Shown here: positions 1 through 8,628 of the stretch, piece by piece
Position numbering within the stretch: position 1 is the stretch's first letter
Layout of the letters: each line of letters opens with the position of its first letter
Source of the DNA: Acidobacteriota bacterium
Lineage (GTDB): Bacteria; Acidobacteriota; Terriglobia; Terriglobales; SCQP01
Direction of reading: 5' to 3'
NCBI GenBank assembly: GCA_004299485.1
Contig: SCQP01000002.1
Location: forward strand, 124,001 to 188,000
DNA length: 64,000 bases
Translations under genes and position numbers: made by a program
Notes under the pieces: generated by a model
The model's database searches: none
Told to the model about the DNA's origin: nothing
The model's input: the letters and a program-made list of their open reading frames with translations, nothing else

Positions 1-1
1 C

Positions 2-991
2 GTGCAGCTTACCGACGCACGGACGGGAGAGAGCGCCGAGTTTACGATCGGGGAGCTGTTAACGGCGAATTGGGCGCGGTATCCGGCGACGGTGGCGCGG
101 CGGTTGGCGGTGGATGGAAAACTCGATTACGGCTCCGACATCTTGTTTGCCAGTGATTTGCCGCCGGCGGCGGGGATGAGCAGCTCGAGCGCGTTTGTCG
201 TGGCCACGTATTTGGCTTTGTGCGGCGAAGCCGGGCCGGAGGGCAGGGAAGCCTTAGCGGCTTATCTGGCGGCGACGGAAGTGGGCGTGGGCACGCATGG
301 CGGCAGCGAAGATCATACGGCGATTCTTTGTTGCAAGGCGGGACGCTGGAGCCAGTACCGCTTCTGCCCGACGCGGCTGGAACAGACGGTGGCCGCACCC
401 GAGGATATGGCGTTGGTGATTGGCGTGAGCGGCGTCGCGGCCTCGAAGGCGGGCGCGGCACAGGCGGACTACAACCGGGCGGCGGCGGCGACGGCACAGA
501 TATTGTCGACCTGGAATGAGGTGAGCGGCCGGCACGACGCGACGCTAGCGGCCGCAGTGGCTGCAGGAGCGTATGAGCCGCTGCTGGCGCAGTTGCCGAA
601 CGCGCTGCGCGCCCGGCTGGAACAGTTTCACAACGAATCGGACGTCTGGATTCCAGCGGCGGCGTTTGCGGCGCGCGAGGGCGATTGGCAAAGTTTTGGC
701 GAGTTTGTGGCTTGTTCGCAAGCGGGGGCGGAGGCGGCGCTGGGCAACCAGATCCCGGAGACAGTTGCGTTGGCCGCGAGTGCGCGGCGGCTGGGCGCGG
801 TGGCGGCGTCGGCGTTTGGCGCCGGCTTTGGGGGTTCGGTGTGGGCGCTGGTGCCGGGCGGTGCGGCGGCGGCATTTCGCGCGGCGTGGCAGCGTGAATA
901 TCAGAAAGCGTTTGCCGCACACGCGGTGGAAAGCCTATTCTTTGAAAGCGCCGCGGGGCCAGCGGCACTGCAGATTGAGCTGGAGGGTTAA
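2..991 (+). CDS. galK: galactokinase (5' end cut by window edge)
   Basis: GHMP-family sugar kinase that phosphorylates galactose to galactose-1-phosphate in the Leloir pathway. The visible 329 residues contain the phosphate-binding loop (LPPAAGMSSSSAF, residues 53-65), a GSEDH segment near residue 101 that matches the catalytic Asp region, and the C-terminal GHMP motif (AFGAGFGGSV, 271-280). The N-terminal galactose-binding motif (GRxNLIGEH type) is absent, so the apparent GTG at base 2 is internal and the true start lies outside the window. The stop overlaps the next start (TAATG), so it is translationally coupled to a probable galactosidase. This context supports galactose over other GHMP substrates. 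Confidence 0.85.
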   Translation: MQLTDARTGESAEFTIGELLTANWARYPATVARRLAVDGKLDYGSDILFASDLPPAAGMSSSSAFVVATYLALCGEAGPEGREALAAYLAATEVGVGTHGGSEDHTAILCCKAGRWSQYRFCPTRLEQTVAAPEDMALVIGVSGVAASKAGAAQADYNRAAAATAQILSTWNEVSGRHDATLAAAVAAGAYEPLLAQLPNALRARLEQFHNESDVWIPAAAFAAREGDWQSFGEFVACSQAGAEAALGNQIPETVALAASARRLGAVAASAFGAGFGGSVWALVPGGAAAAFRAAWQREYQKAFAAHAVESLFFESAAGPAALQIELEG

Positions 992-3030
992 TGGAGCGCA
1001 GGGAATTTTTGGAGCGGGGAGCCGCGGCTGTAGCCGCGGCGATGACTGCCGGTTGGGCGCTGTCGCGGGGTTTACAGGCGCAGGCGCCGGCGATCGCGAG
1101 GGTGAGCGGGAATCGGGCGAAGCTCAGCAATGACATCTTCGACGTCACCTGGGACTCGGGGACGGGCCTGCGCCTCGTCAGCCTGCGCGCGCCAGCGCTA
1201 CCGCAGCTTGGGCCGATGCCGGTGTTCTGGCTGCAGGTGAACGGCAACACTGTCGACTCGACCCAACTGCGCGTGACGGCTCCCTTGCAGCAGCGGGTGC
1301 TGCAGCCCGACGCCGGCGCTGCTTGTTTTGCGGAACGTTTGCCGGGACGGCAGGTGACGGTGACACTGGCGGATCCGGCGGGCGCGTATCAGGTGCGTTG
1401 GCGGGCGCTGCTGCGCGACGGCTCGCATTATTTGCGGCAGGAAATCGAAATCATGGCCGGTGGCAGCGACGTGCCGATTAGCGCAGTCACGCTGATCAAT
1501 CTCGCCGCGAGGGGCGCGCGCGTCGAGGGCAAAGTCAAAGGCTCGCCGATCACGCTGACCGAGACAACCGGGGAGTCGGGCATCCGAAAGGGAGGGTGGT
1601 TTCTGGGCCTTGAGCATCCGCTGTCACAGAGCGAAGTCAGCGGCGGCCGGGCGCGGTGCGAGTTTTCACGGGGGCTGCCTTTGGCGGCCAATCACACCGC
1701 GGTCTATTCGAGCGTGATCGGTGTGGCGGCGCCGGGGCAGATGCGGCGCGATTTCCAGCGCTACATCGAGCGCGAGCGCGCGCATCCCTACCGGCCATTT
1801 TTGCATTACAACTCCTGGTTCGATCTCGGCTACTTCACTCCTTACGATGCCTACGGTTGCCTGGACCGCATTCATGCCTTCGGCGAGCAGCTTTACCGGC
1901 GGCGGAGCGTGCAGCTCGATTCGTTTCTGTTTGACGATGGCTGGGACAACCACAAGGACTGGGGATTCAATAGGGGCTTTCCTGACGGCTTCACACCGCT
2001 CGAAGCGGCGACGGCGGCGATGGGCGCCGGGCCGGGCGTGTGGCTGTCGCCCTGGGGTGGTTACGGGCCGCCGCGCAAGGAGCGGCTGGCGTGGGGCAAG
2101 AAGCTCGGCTATGAAGAGAACCGGTACGGGCTGGCGCTCTCCGGGCCGGTCTATTACAAGCGGTTTCATGAGGTCTGCCTGGAGATGGTGACGCGCTACG
2201 GCGTGAATCAGTTCAAGCTCGACGGTACGGGCAGCAACGCGCGCGTCGTACCCGGCAGCCAGTTCGGCAGCGACTTTGAAGCGGCGATCAGCCTGATTGC
2301 CGACATGCGCCACGCGAAACCGGATTTATTCGTGAACCTGACGACGGGAACGTATCCCTCGCCGTTCTGGCTACGTTATGCCGACTCGACCTGGCGCGGC
2401 GGCTACGATACGAACTTTGCCGGGGTGGGCAGCGACCGCCAGCAGTGGATCACCTATCGCGATGGCGCCACGTACCGCAACGTTGTGGGCCGCGGGCCGC
2501 TGTATCCGCTGAACTCGCTGATGCTGCACGGCATCGTTTATGCCAGCCATGCGCGCAAGCTCGAAACCGATCCGCAACACGATTTTGCCGCAGGGGTACG
2601 CGCCTACTTCGGCACCGGTACGCAATTGCAGGAAATGTACATCACGCACAACCTGCTAACCGAGAAGAACTGGGATGAGTTGGCGGAAGCGGCGCGCTGG
2701 GCGCGGCGTCATGCTGCGACGCTGGTCGATACGCACTGGGTGGGCGGCGATCCAGGCCACGGCGAACCCTATGGCCACGCCGCCTGGTCACGGGAGAATG
2801 CCATCCTGACGCTGCGCAACCCGAGCGACAAGCCGCAGAGTCTCTGGCTCGATCCGGCAGAAGCGTTTGAGATCCCCAACGAGGCGCGGCAGAGCTACCG
2901 GATGGTTCCTGCGTGGCGCGCAGACCAATGGGGCGAACCCATCAAACCGGAGTCAGTGCTTCTCGAAGCCGGCACGGCGCATGAATTTCGCCTCAAGCCT
3001 TTCGAAGTGCTGACGTTGCACGGGCATTAG
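991..3030 (+). CDS. Tat-exported glycoside hydrolase, clan GH-D/alpha-galactosidase-like
   Basis: 679-residue protein with an N-terminal twin-arginine signal (RREFL at residues 3-7, then an Ala-rich hydrophobic stretch, Ala-Gln cleavage site near residue 30). The central region has the GH27/GH31/GH36-like landmarks DDGWD, a GVWLSPWGG strand and FKLDGTG, whose Asp would be the nucleophile. A small C-terminal beta domain probably follows. Known GH36-like enzymes release alpha-linked galactose. Together with the overlapping galactokinase this suggests periplasmic release of galactose followed by its phosphorylation, which is inference. The exact GH family is uncertain; related sequences are often annotated only as hypothetical or melibiase-like. 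Confidence 0.7.
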   Translation: MERREFLERGAAAVAAAMTAGWALSRGLQAQAPAIARVSGNRAKLSNDIFDVTWDSGTGLRLVSLRAPALPQLGPMPVFWLQVNGNTVDSTQLRVTAPLQQRVLQPDAGAACFAERLPGRQVTVTLADPAGAYQVRWRALLRDGSHYLRQEIEIMAGGSDVPISAVTLINLAARGARVEGKVKGSPITLTETTGESGIRKGGWFLGLEHPLSQSEVSGGRARCEFSRGLPLAANHTAVYSSVIGVAAPGQMRRDFQRYIERERAHPYRPFLHYNSWFDLGYFTPYDAYGCLDRIHAFGEQLYRRRSVQLDSFLFDDGWDNHKDWGFNRGFPDGFTPLEAATAAMGAGPGVWLSPWGGYGPPRKERLAWGKKLGYEENRYGLALSGPVYYKRFHEVCLEMVTRYGVNQFKLDGTGSNARVVPGSQFGSDFEAAISLIADMRHAKPDLFVNLTTGTYPSPFWLRYADSTWRGGYDTNFAGVGSDRQQWITYRDGATYRNVVGRGPLYPLNSLMLHGIVYASHARKLETDPQHDFAAGVRAYFGTGTQLQEMYITHNLLTEKNWDELAEAARWARRHAATLVDTHWVGGDPGHGEPYGHAAWSRENAILTLRNPSDKPQSLWLDPAEAFEIPNEARQSYRMVPAWRADQWGEPIKPESVLLEAGTAHEFRLKPFEVLTLHGH

Positions 3031-3115
3031 TTCATAGTTCATGGTTTATCGTTCATAGTCGCCGGGCCGCAACCGCGGGCGCCGTGCGTGACTATAAACC
3101 GAAAACGATGAACTA
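3028..3115. repeat. imperfect inverted repeat between converging genes
   Basis: Two arms surround a GC-rich centre: TAGTTCAT (3028-3035) against ATGAACTA (3108-3115), GGTTTAT (3043-3049) against ATAAACC (3094-3100), and ATAGTC against GACTAT closer in. The left arm is itself built from repeats of a TTCATAG-like unit. It sits between the converging glycosidase and uppP genes, so it may act as a bidirectional terminator, but it also resembles the short repetitive intergenic elements seen elsewhere in this window. Confidence 0.55.
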
Positions 3116-4069
3116 AAACGCCTTGAAGCCGTGGAAGAACAGGGCGAGGACGATCAGGCCGAGGATAATGCGGTACCAGACGAAGAAGCGCAGGGTGTTG
3201 AGCTTGAGGAATCGGATGAAGAGCCAGATGGAGGCGATGCCGACGAGGGCAGAGGCGATCACGCCGGCGACGAAGGGTGCGTGCATGCCAGCGGGAATGC
3301 CGCCTAGCTTGTGGACGTTGTGAAATTTGTAGAGCACCGCGCCGGCGATGATGGGCGTGGCGAGCAGGAAAGAAAAGCGGGCGGCGGCTTCGCGCGTCAG
3401 GCCGGCGAACAGGCCGGCAGTGATGGTCGCGCCGGAGCGCGAGATGCCGGGAATGACGGCGACGGCTTGGGCGCAGCCGATCCACCAGGCTTCCCAGACT
3501 GAGGTTTTGTCGAAATCCTTGCCTGCGGAGGTGGTCCTCGCCGTCGCGACTGCCGCGACGGAGCTGCCTTGAGCGACACGCGACCCGGCTTCTGCCGCAA
3601 CGTCTGCATTATGGTTGTTAGCCGCGCGAAGCTCGGGCATGTGGTCGGCCCAGCCCATCACAATGCCGACAACGATCAGACTGGCCGCAATGATGAGCGG
3701 ATTGCGCCAGGTGGATTCGATCTCCTTATTGAACAGCAGGCCGATGATGCCGCCGGGAATCGTGGCCAAAACCATGAACCACAGCAGGCGGCGCTGCAGC
3801 GCCAGCGCCGGGCCGCTGATGGGCGCGCCGGTGTGAATGTCGATGGCGGCGCCGAAGCCGGCGCGGATGATACGGATCCAAGTCATGAAGAAGAAGCCGA
3901 TGATAGCCAGCAGCGTGCCGGCGTGCAGCGCCACGTCGAAGGTCAGGCCGGGATCGGGCCAGTGGAAGAACCACGGCACCAGAATGAGGTGCGCGGTGCT
4001 GGAGACCGGCAGGAATTCGGTGACGCCCTGGATGACGCCGAGGATGATGGCTTGCCAGACGTGGATCAT
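3113..4069 (-). CDS. uppP: undecaprenyl-diphosphatase (BacA/UppP)
   Basis: Integral membrane phosphatase that converts undecaprenyl pyrophosphate to the monophosphate carrier used for peptidoglycan and surface polysaccharide synthesis. The 318-residue product has both signature motifs: GVTEFLPVSSTAH (15-27) and PGISRSG (207-213), separated by hydrophobic helices. Residues about 147-190 are a hydrophilic Ala/Asn/Thr-rich insertion between membrane segments, which makes it longer than the usual 265-290 residues. It is transcribed towards the glycosidase and away from ftsK, with 172 bp between its start and the ftsK start. Confidence 0.95.
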   Translation of the reverse strand: MIHVWQAIILGVIQGVTEFLPVSSTAHLILVPWFFHWPDPGLTFDVALHAGTLLAIIGFFFMTWIRIIRAGFGAAIDIHTGAPISGPALALQRRLLWFMVLATIPGGIIGLLFNKEIESTWRNPLIIAASLIVVGIVMGWADHMPELRAANNHNADVAAEAGSRVAQGSSVAAVATARTTSAGKDFDKTSVWEAWWIGCAQAVAVIPGISRSGATITAGLFAGLTREAAARFSFLLATPIIAGAVLYKFHNVHKLGGIPAGMHAPFVAGVIASALVGIASIWLFIRFLKLNTLRFFVWYRIILGLIVLALFFHGFKAF

Positions 4070-4078
4070 GGAAGTGGG

Positions 4079-4106
4079 TCAGTATTTCAGTAGATCAGTA
4101 TTTCAG
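4079..4106. repeat. 12-bp direct repeat upstream of uppP and ftsK
   Basis: TCAGTATTTCAG occurs twice, at 4079-4090 and 4095-4106, separated by four bases. It lies in the 172-bp divergent region between uppP and ftsK, where no gene is seen. It could be an operator or one of the short TCAG-rich repeats that recur in this window. Confidence 0.5.
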
Positions 4107-4241
4107 CGACGCGGGACGGCTGTGGGTGCGGAGAAGGCGCAAGGTGTGCTCCTTATTCGCAAGCATAGCAGTGATCTGGCGCCCGTACCTAGCTCGATAC
4201 CCTGGGAGCCGGGGGATTTCGGCGGTGGCTATGATGGGGCT

Positions 4242-6614
4242 GTGCATCCTCTTCGGCCCACTACCAACCGGCGCTTTAATGAGCTGGTCGGGCTGCTGAT
4301 CCTGGTACTGGCGGCACTGCTGCTGCTGGCGCTGGTGTCGTACCATCCGGCGGATCCGTCGTGGGATACGGCGGCGGTGGTGACGCGACCAGCAAATTGG
4401 GTGGGGCCCGTGGGGGCAACCGCCGCGGATGTCCTATTTCAGCTTTTTGGGCTGGCATCGTTTCTGCTGGTTTTGGGGCTGGGATTTTTGGCGCGGAACT
4501 GGTTTCGAGCGCCACGTTCGCAGTCGCTGCACCGGAGTCACGTTTTGGGGTTGCTGCTGAGTATGGTGGGGCTGGCGGCGCTGATCGCCGAGCTACCGTG
4601 GCAGCTTTTGTGGCGGGGCAGCGTGCCGCTGCATGGGCTGGTGGGCCTGTTGGTGGCGAGTGCGCTGATTGCGGCGTTCAATCCGATTGGCGCGTATCTG
4701 CTGACGGTCACGGCGCTGCTAGCGGGATTGTTCCTGGCGACCAAGTTCTCATTCAGCGCCACGCAGACGTGGTGGTCGGAAAACGTTGCACCCAGAATGG
4801 GTTGGGCCGCGCCGCTGGTGCGGCCGTTTGCGGTGATGCGGTCGAGCTGGCGGAACTGGCAGGCGAAGCGACAGGCGCGGAAGCAGGAAAAAGAGCAGGA
4901 GCGGGCGCGGCCACGGCGCGCGGCCGCAGCCGAGGTTGCCACGACATTTATTCCGGCGCGTGTGCCACAGCCGGAGCCGGAGACGGCAGCCGCGCGCGCC
5001 CGGCGCGCGACCATAGAAACTGAAGACGAGCCGGCGCCGGTCACCATTCACATGCGGGAGCTGGCGCCCGCGCCTGCGGCGAAGGCGGTGCGCGTGAGCA
5101 CCGGACAGTACAAGACGCCACCGCTGTCGCTGCTGCAACCAGCGCCGCCGGGCAATCAGGTGGAAGAGGCTGAATTGCGCGACATGGCGGAGCGGCTGAC
5201 GGCCAAATGCGAAGAGTTTTCGGTTGGGGGCCAGGTGGTGCAGATCAACCCCGGGCCGGTGGTGACCACTTACGAGTTCAAGCCGGAAGCGGGGGTAAAG
5301 TACAGCCGCATCACGGCGCTGAATGATGATCTGTGCCTGGCGCTGGCGGCCGAGTCGGTCTACATCGAGCGCATTCCGGGCAAGAGCACGGTCGGTATTG
5401 AGGTGCCGAACCCACACCGCGAGACGATTTACCTGCGTGAGATCATTGCGTCCGAAGCGTTTCAACGCTCGAAATCGCCACTGACGATGGCGCTGGGCAA
5501 GGATGCCAACGGGGCGATTGTGGTCAGCGATCTGACCGCCATGCCGCACCTGCTGATTGCCGGCTCGACCGGGTCGGGCAAATCGGTGGCGCTCAACAGC
5601 ATGATCGTGTCGTTGCTGTACAAGGCCACGCCCGATCAGGTGCGCTTCATTCTGGTCGACCCGAAGCGGCTGGAGCTGGGCCTGTACGACGGTATTCCGC
5701 ACCTCTATACGCCCATCATCACCGAACCCAAGCAGGCGGCCAACGCGCTGCGCAACGCTACGCGCGAGATGGAGCGGCGGCTGAAGCTGCTGGCAAGTTG
5801 CGGCGTGCGCAATATCGCGCAGTACAACCGGCGGTTTGAGAACTCAGCGCCGGGCCTGTTCGAGAATCTGAATCCGGCCGAGGAGAACCGTCCGCTGCCC
5901 TACATCGTGATCGTCATCGACGAGCTGGCCGATTTGATGATCGTCGATGCGCACAACGTCGAAGAGTCGATCACGCGGCTGGCGCAGATGGCGCGCGCCG
6001 TGGGCATTCACCTGATTCTGGCGACGCAGCGGCCGTCGGTGGATGTGATTACCGGCCTGATCAAGGCCAATTTCCCCGCCCGCATTTCGTTCCGCGTGGC
6101 CACGCGCGTGGACTCGCGCACGATTCTCGATTCGCAGGGCGCGGAGCTGCTGCTGGGCAAGGGCGATATGCTTTTTCTGCCGCCGGGCACGTCGCGCTTC
6201 CATCGCGTTCATGGCGCCTTCGTCACCGAGCCGGAGATTGGCGGCGTAGTCGAGAACTGGAGCAAACAGGGGCAGCCGGAGATGGACGATACGTTCCTGG
6301 ATGCGCCGGCGGAAGAAGAAGATAGGGGTCAGGGGTCAGGGGCTAGGGCCCAGGAGGAATCTCCTGCCGGCGGGGTGCCGAGTGGCGAGGAGAATGACCC
6401 CATGTTCGAGGATGCGGTGCGGGTCGTGGTTGAGTACGGCAAGGCGAGCACGTCGCTCTTGCAGAGGCGGCTGCGCATCGGCTACGGCCGCGCCGCGCAT
6501 TTGATCGACCTTATGTACAACGACGGCATTGTGGGTCCGGCGGATGGTCCCAAACCGCGCGAGGTCCTCAAGCGGCCCGACTGGATCAGCGAAGTCGAAG
6601 AAGTTCTACGCTAG
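4242..6614 (+). CDS. ftsK: DNA translocase FtsK/SpoIIIE
   Basis: Septal DNA pump that moves the chromosome terminus during division. I place the start at GTG 4242, just before the first membrane helix; the open frame continues upstream into the region opposite uppP, but nothing there resembles FtsK. The 790-residue product has about four N-terminal membrane helices (residues 10-170), a charged Arg/Ala/Pro linker, the motor with Walker A GSTGSGKS (about 443-450) and Walker B VIVIDELADLM (about 555-566), and a C-terminal winged-helix gamma domain that reads polar DNA sequences (about 720-785). The segment just before gamma contains a Gly/Gln stretch encoded by AGGGGTC repeats. The stop overlaps the converging TPR gene by three bases. 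Confidence 0.95.
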   Translation: MHPLRPTTNRRFNELVGLLILVLAALLLLALVSYHPADPSWDTAAVVTRPANWVGPVGATAADVLFQLFGLASFLLVLGLGFLARNWFRAPRSQSLHRSHVLGLLLSMVGLAALIAELPWQLLWRGSVPLHGLVGLLVASALIAAFNPIGAYLLTVTALLAGLFLATKFSFSATQTWWSENVAPRMGWAAPLVRPFAVMRSSWRNWQAKRQARKQEKEQERARPRRAAAAEVATTFIPARVPQPEPETAAARARRATIETEDEPAPVTIHMRELAPAPAAKAVRVSTGQYKTPPLSLLQPAPPGNQVEEAELRDMAERLTAKCEEFSVGGQVVQINPGPVVTTYEFKPEAGVKYSRITALNDDLCLALAAESVYIERIPGKSTVGIEVPNPHRETIYLREIIASEAFQRSKSPLTMALGKDANGAIVVSDLTAMPHLLIAGSTGSGKSVALNSMIVSLLYKATPDQVRFILVDPKRLELGLYDGIPHLYTPIITEPKQAANALRNATREMERRLKLLASCGVRNIAQYNRRFENSAPGLFENLNPAEENRPLPYIVIVIDELADLMIVDAHNVEESITRLAQMARAVGIHLILATQRPSVDVITGLIKANFPARISFRVATRVDSRTILDSQGAELLLGKGDMLFLPPGTSRFHRVHGAFVTEPEIGGVVENWSKQGQPEMDDTFLDAPAEEEDRGQGSGARAQEESPAGGVPSGEENDPMFEDAVRVVVEYGKASTSLLQRRLRIGYGRAAHLIDLMYNDGIVGPADGPKPREVLKRPDWISEVEEVLR
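6322..6346 (+). repeat. AGGGGTC tandem repeat inside ftsK
   Basis: Near-perfect tandem copies of AGGGGTC with a degenerate third unit. They encode Gly/Gln/Ser/Ala in the flexible linker before the FtsK gamma domain, where an in-frame insertion would be tolerated. Confidence 0.6.
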
Positions 6615-6928
6615 TCTGCCAGTTCATCGAGCAGGCCCTGGATTTCGCTGGCGGCGTGGCGGTCGCCGGCAGTCGCGGCGGCTTGCAAGCCACGTTGCAG
6701 GACGGTTTTCGCATCGCCGTTGCGACCGAGAGAGAGCAGCAGTTGGCCCGCCTGTTGAAAGCCGGCAGGATAGTTGGGGTGCTGCTGTTGCAACTGGGCG
6801 AACTGTACGAGCGCGGCTTCGGATTCGCCGCGGTGCATTAACTCCATCGCCAGGCCGTAACGCGCGAAGGCGTCGTTGGGGTTGTGGCGCAGAAACTCTT
6901 CCAGTTGTTCGCGGCGGTTTACTGCCAT
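6611..6928 (-). CDS. small tetratricopeptide-repeat protein
   Basis: 105-residue soluble protein starting MAVNRREQLEEFL at ATG 6926-6928. It shows about two and a half TPR units (FARYGLAMELMHRGESEAAL, then PAGFQQAGQLLLSLGRNGDA) and ends in a helical tail. TPRs mediate protein contacts; no catalytic residues are visible and the partner is unknown. It converges on ftsK with overlapping stops and diverges from the Cys-containing protein with only 12 bp between start codons, so the two must have overlapping promoters or be leaderless. A longer reading frame upstream is antisense to the divergent gene and was not used. Confidence 0.8.
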   Translation of the reverse strand: MAVNRREQLEEFLRHNPNDAFARYGLAMELMHRGESEAALVQFAQLQQQHPNYPAGFQQAGQLLLSLGRNGDAKTVLQRGLQAAATAGDRHAASEIQGLLDELAD

Positions 6929-6940
6929 AATATTTCCATT

Positions 6941-7381
6941 ATGGCCTGCCCCTTCTTCATGCCGACCGAGGAGTTTAGTGACTGGCCCTGGCATGCGCGT
7001 CCGCGTTTGCCGCTGGGTGAGCCCTGGCGCGGCCTGTGCACCGCGCCGGGACACGACGGCGAAACGCCGACGGATGAGATGCTGAAGGAATTTTGCAATT
7101 TCGGCTACGCCAGGCACTGTCCCTGGCTGCCGGAAAAACGGCACGCCGATAAGGTTGCCTTCAGCATCGCGCGCGACAAGGAAGACATCATTCTGATCTA
7201 CTACGTGCTGGAAGTTGACCACACACCCGGCGAACACGGCACGGTGCAGTACGACAACCAGCAGAAACGCTGGCTGAAAACGAATCCGGATCCACGCGTG
7301 CAAAAGCAGGCGGAATGCTACCTGAGTTCGTATCTGCAGCGCAAGGAAGTTCCGGTGCGCGCCAATCATCCTTCCACGTAA
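6941..7381 (+). CDS. conserved small Cys-containing protein, unknown function
   Basis: 146-residue protein from ATG 6941 (MACPFFMPTEEF). Four cysteines stand out: C3 in MACPFF, one in GLCTAPGHDGE, and a pair in EFCNFGYARHCPW. They could bind metal or an Fe-S cluster. The rest is soluble, with an ARDKEDIILIYYVLEVDH strand region. I do not recognise the family. It is followed almost immediately by the thioesterase gene, so the two are probably co-transcribed. Confidence 0.7.
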   Translation: MACPFFMPTEEFSDWPWHARPRLPLGEPWRGLCTAPGHDGETPTDEMLKEFCNFGYARHCPWLPEKRHADKVAFSIARDKEDIILIYYVLEVDHTPGEHGTVQYDNQQKRWLKTNPDPRVQKQAECYLSSYLQRKEVPVRANHPST

Positions 7382-7382
7382 C

Positions 7383-7880
7383 GTGAAACCCGCCACGCTC
7401 GAACCCAAGCCCGTCCGCGCCTCGCAGGCCGAAATGACGGAGATCGTGTTGCCGAACGACGCCAACATCGTCGGCAATATTCTCGGCGGCCGAGTGATGC
7501 ATTTGGTGGATTTGTGCTGCGCCATCGCGGCGTCACGCCACGCCGGCAGCATTTGTGTGACGGCGTCCATCGATCAGATGGATTTCCGCTACCCCATCCA
7601 CATTGGCGAGCTGGTCATCGTCAAAGCCAGCGTGAACCGGGCGTTTCATACCTCGATGGAGATCGGGGCCAAGGTGTTTGCGGAGTCGCTGCTGAGCGGA
7701 CGGCGCCGTCATACCAGCTCGGCCTATCTGACGTTTGTCGCGGTTGATGAGCACGGCGACCGCATTGCCGTGCCGCCGGTGTTGCCGGAAACCGAGGAAG
7801 AGAAGCGGCGTTACGAAAAAGCTGCCGTGCGCCGCGAATACCGCCTCAGCCAGCGCCCGCGCCCCATACATCACGAGTAG
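7383..7880 (+). CDS. acyl-CoA thioesterase, hotdog fold (YciA/BFIT-like)
   Basis: 165-residue single-hotdog thioesterase that hydrolyses acyl-CoA to free fatty acid and CoA. The motif NDANIVGNILGGRVMHLVD near residues 25-43 is the conserved active-site region of this family, with the Asn/Asp residues that position water. The C-terminus is a charged helix (EEEKRRYEKAAVRREYR). The start is GTG 7383, one base after the previous stop; a downstream ATG at 7434 is a less likely alternative. Substrate chain length cannot be told from sequence. Confidence 0.85.
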   Translation: MKPATLEPKPVRASQAEMTEIVLPNDANIVGNILGGRVMHLVDLCCAIAASRHAGSICVTASIDQMDFRYPIHIGELVIVKASVNRAFHTSMEIGAKVFAESLLSGRRRHTSSAYLTFVAVDEHGDRIAVPPVLPETEEEKRRYEKAAVRREYRLSQRPRPIHHE

Positions 7881-7911
7881 CGGCTGGTAACGGCGCTAAA
7901 GTAGAAACAAG

Positions 7912-8628
7912 ATGTCGACGGCAGAAGCGACGCCGGTTCCACACGAACGCGCGCCCGAAGAGGGGACGCCGCAGATTCTGCGGAACATTATTGCCAGTGT
8001 GGCCTGGAATGCGATTGTACCGGTGCTGCTGTATCAGGGCGCCAAGATGTACCTGCACGCCTCGGAATTTGAGGCGCTAGTGATCGCGACGCTGTTTCCG
8101 GTGGCCGAAAGCGCCTGGGGGCTGGCGCACGAGCGTGACATGGACCCGGTTGCCGGCGTAGTGCTGTTCGGCATTATCGTCGACCTGCTGGCGCTGACGC
8201 TGGGCGGAAGCCCGAAGCTGCTGCTGATCCGGGAATCGTTTGCTACCGGCGCGCTGGGCGTTGGCTGCTTCGTATCGCTGGTGTTGCCGCGGCCGCTGAT
8301 GTTCTACTTCGGACGGTACTTTTTCTGCGGTCAAAACGCACAGAAGCGGGCGTATTACGACCAGAGCTGGTCGCTGCCGGAGGTGCGGCACGGCAACCGG
8401 CTGATTACTTCGGTTTGGGGCATTGTGTTTACGGGTGAGCTGGTGATCCGGGTGCTGCTGGTCTTTACGCTTTCGGCGGCGGCGGTGCTGGTGCTGTCAC
8501 CGCTGATTCTGGGTGTGCTCACGGTTTCAACTATCGTCTGGACTCTCGCCTATGCCGGCCGGTTGCGCAAGCGCGTGTTGCCAGTGCTCGTAGCGATGGC
8601 CGCTGAAGCGGCCGGTACTGCGAGCTAA
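7912..8628 (+). CDS. VC0807-like integral membrane protein
   Basis: 238 residues with about six hydrophobic segments after a hydrophilic N-terminus. The pattern NIIASVAWNAIVPVLLYQ near the start, the central MDPVAGVVLFGIIVDLL, and a late GNRLITSVWGIVFTGE are typical of the VC0807 family, which is related in topology to intracellular septation protein A. No transport substrate or catalytic site is recognisable. It is convergent with mnmA; the two genes overlap by four bases at their 3' ends. Confidence 0.65.
   Translation: MSTAEATPVPHERAPEEGTPQILRNIIASVAWNAIVPVLLYQGAKMYLHASEFEALVIATLFPVAESAWGLAHERDMDPVAGVVLFGIIVDLLALTLGGSPKLLLIRESFATGALGVGCFVSLVLPRPLMFYFGRYFFCGQNAQKRAYYDQSWSLPEVRHGNRLITSVWGIVFTGELVIRVLLVFTLSAAAVLVLSPLILGVLTVSTIVWTLAYAGRLRKRVLPVLVAMAAEAAGTAS

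Noticed and set aside
42-1250. 402-residue frame on the minus strand opposite galK
   Set aside because: Pro/Arg-rich antisense frame of GC-rich coding DNA with no family sequence; galK on the plus strand explains the region.
3837-4241. N-terminal extension of ftsK
   Set aside because: It runs antisense through uppP and has no FtsK-like sequence; GTG 4242 directly precedes the first membrane helix.
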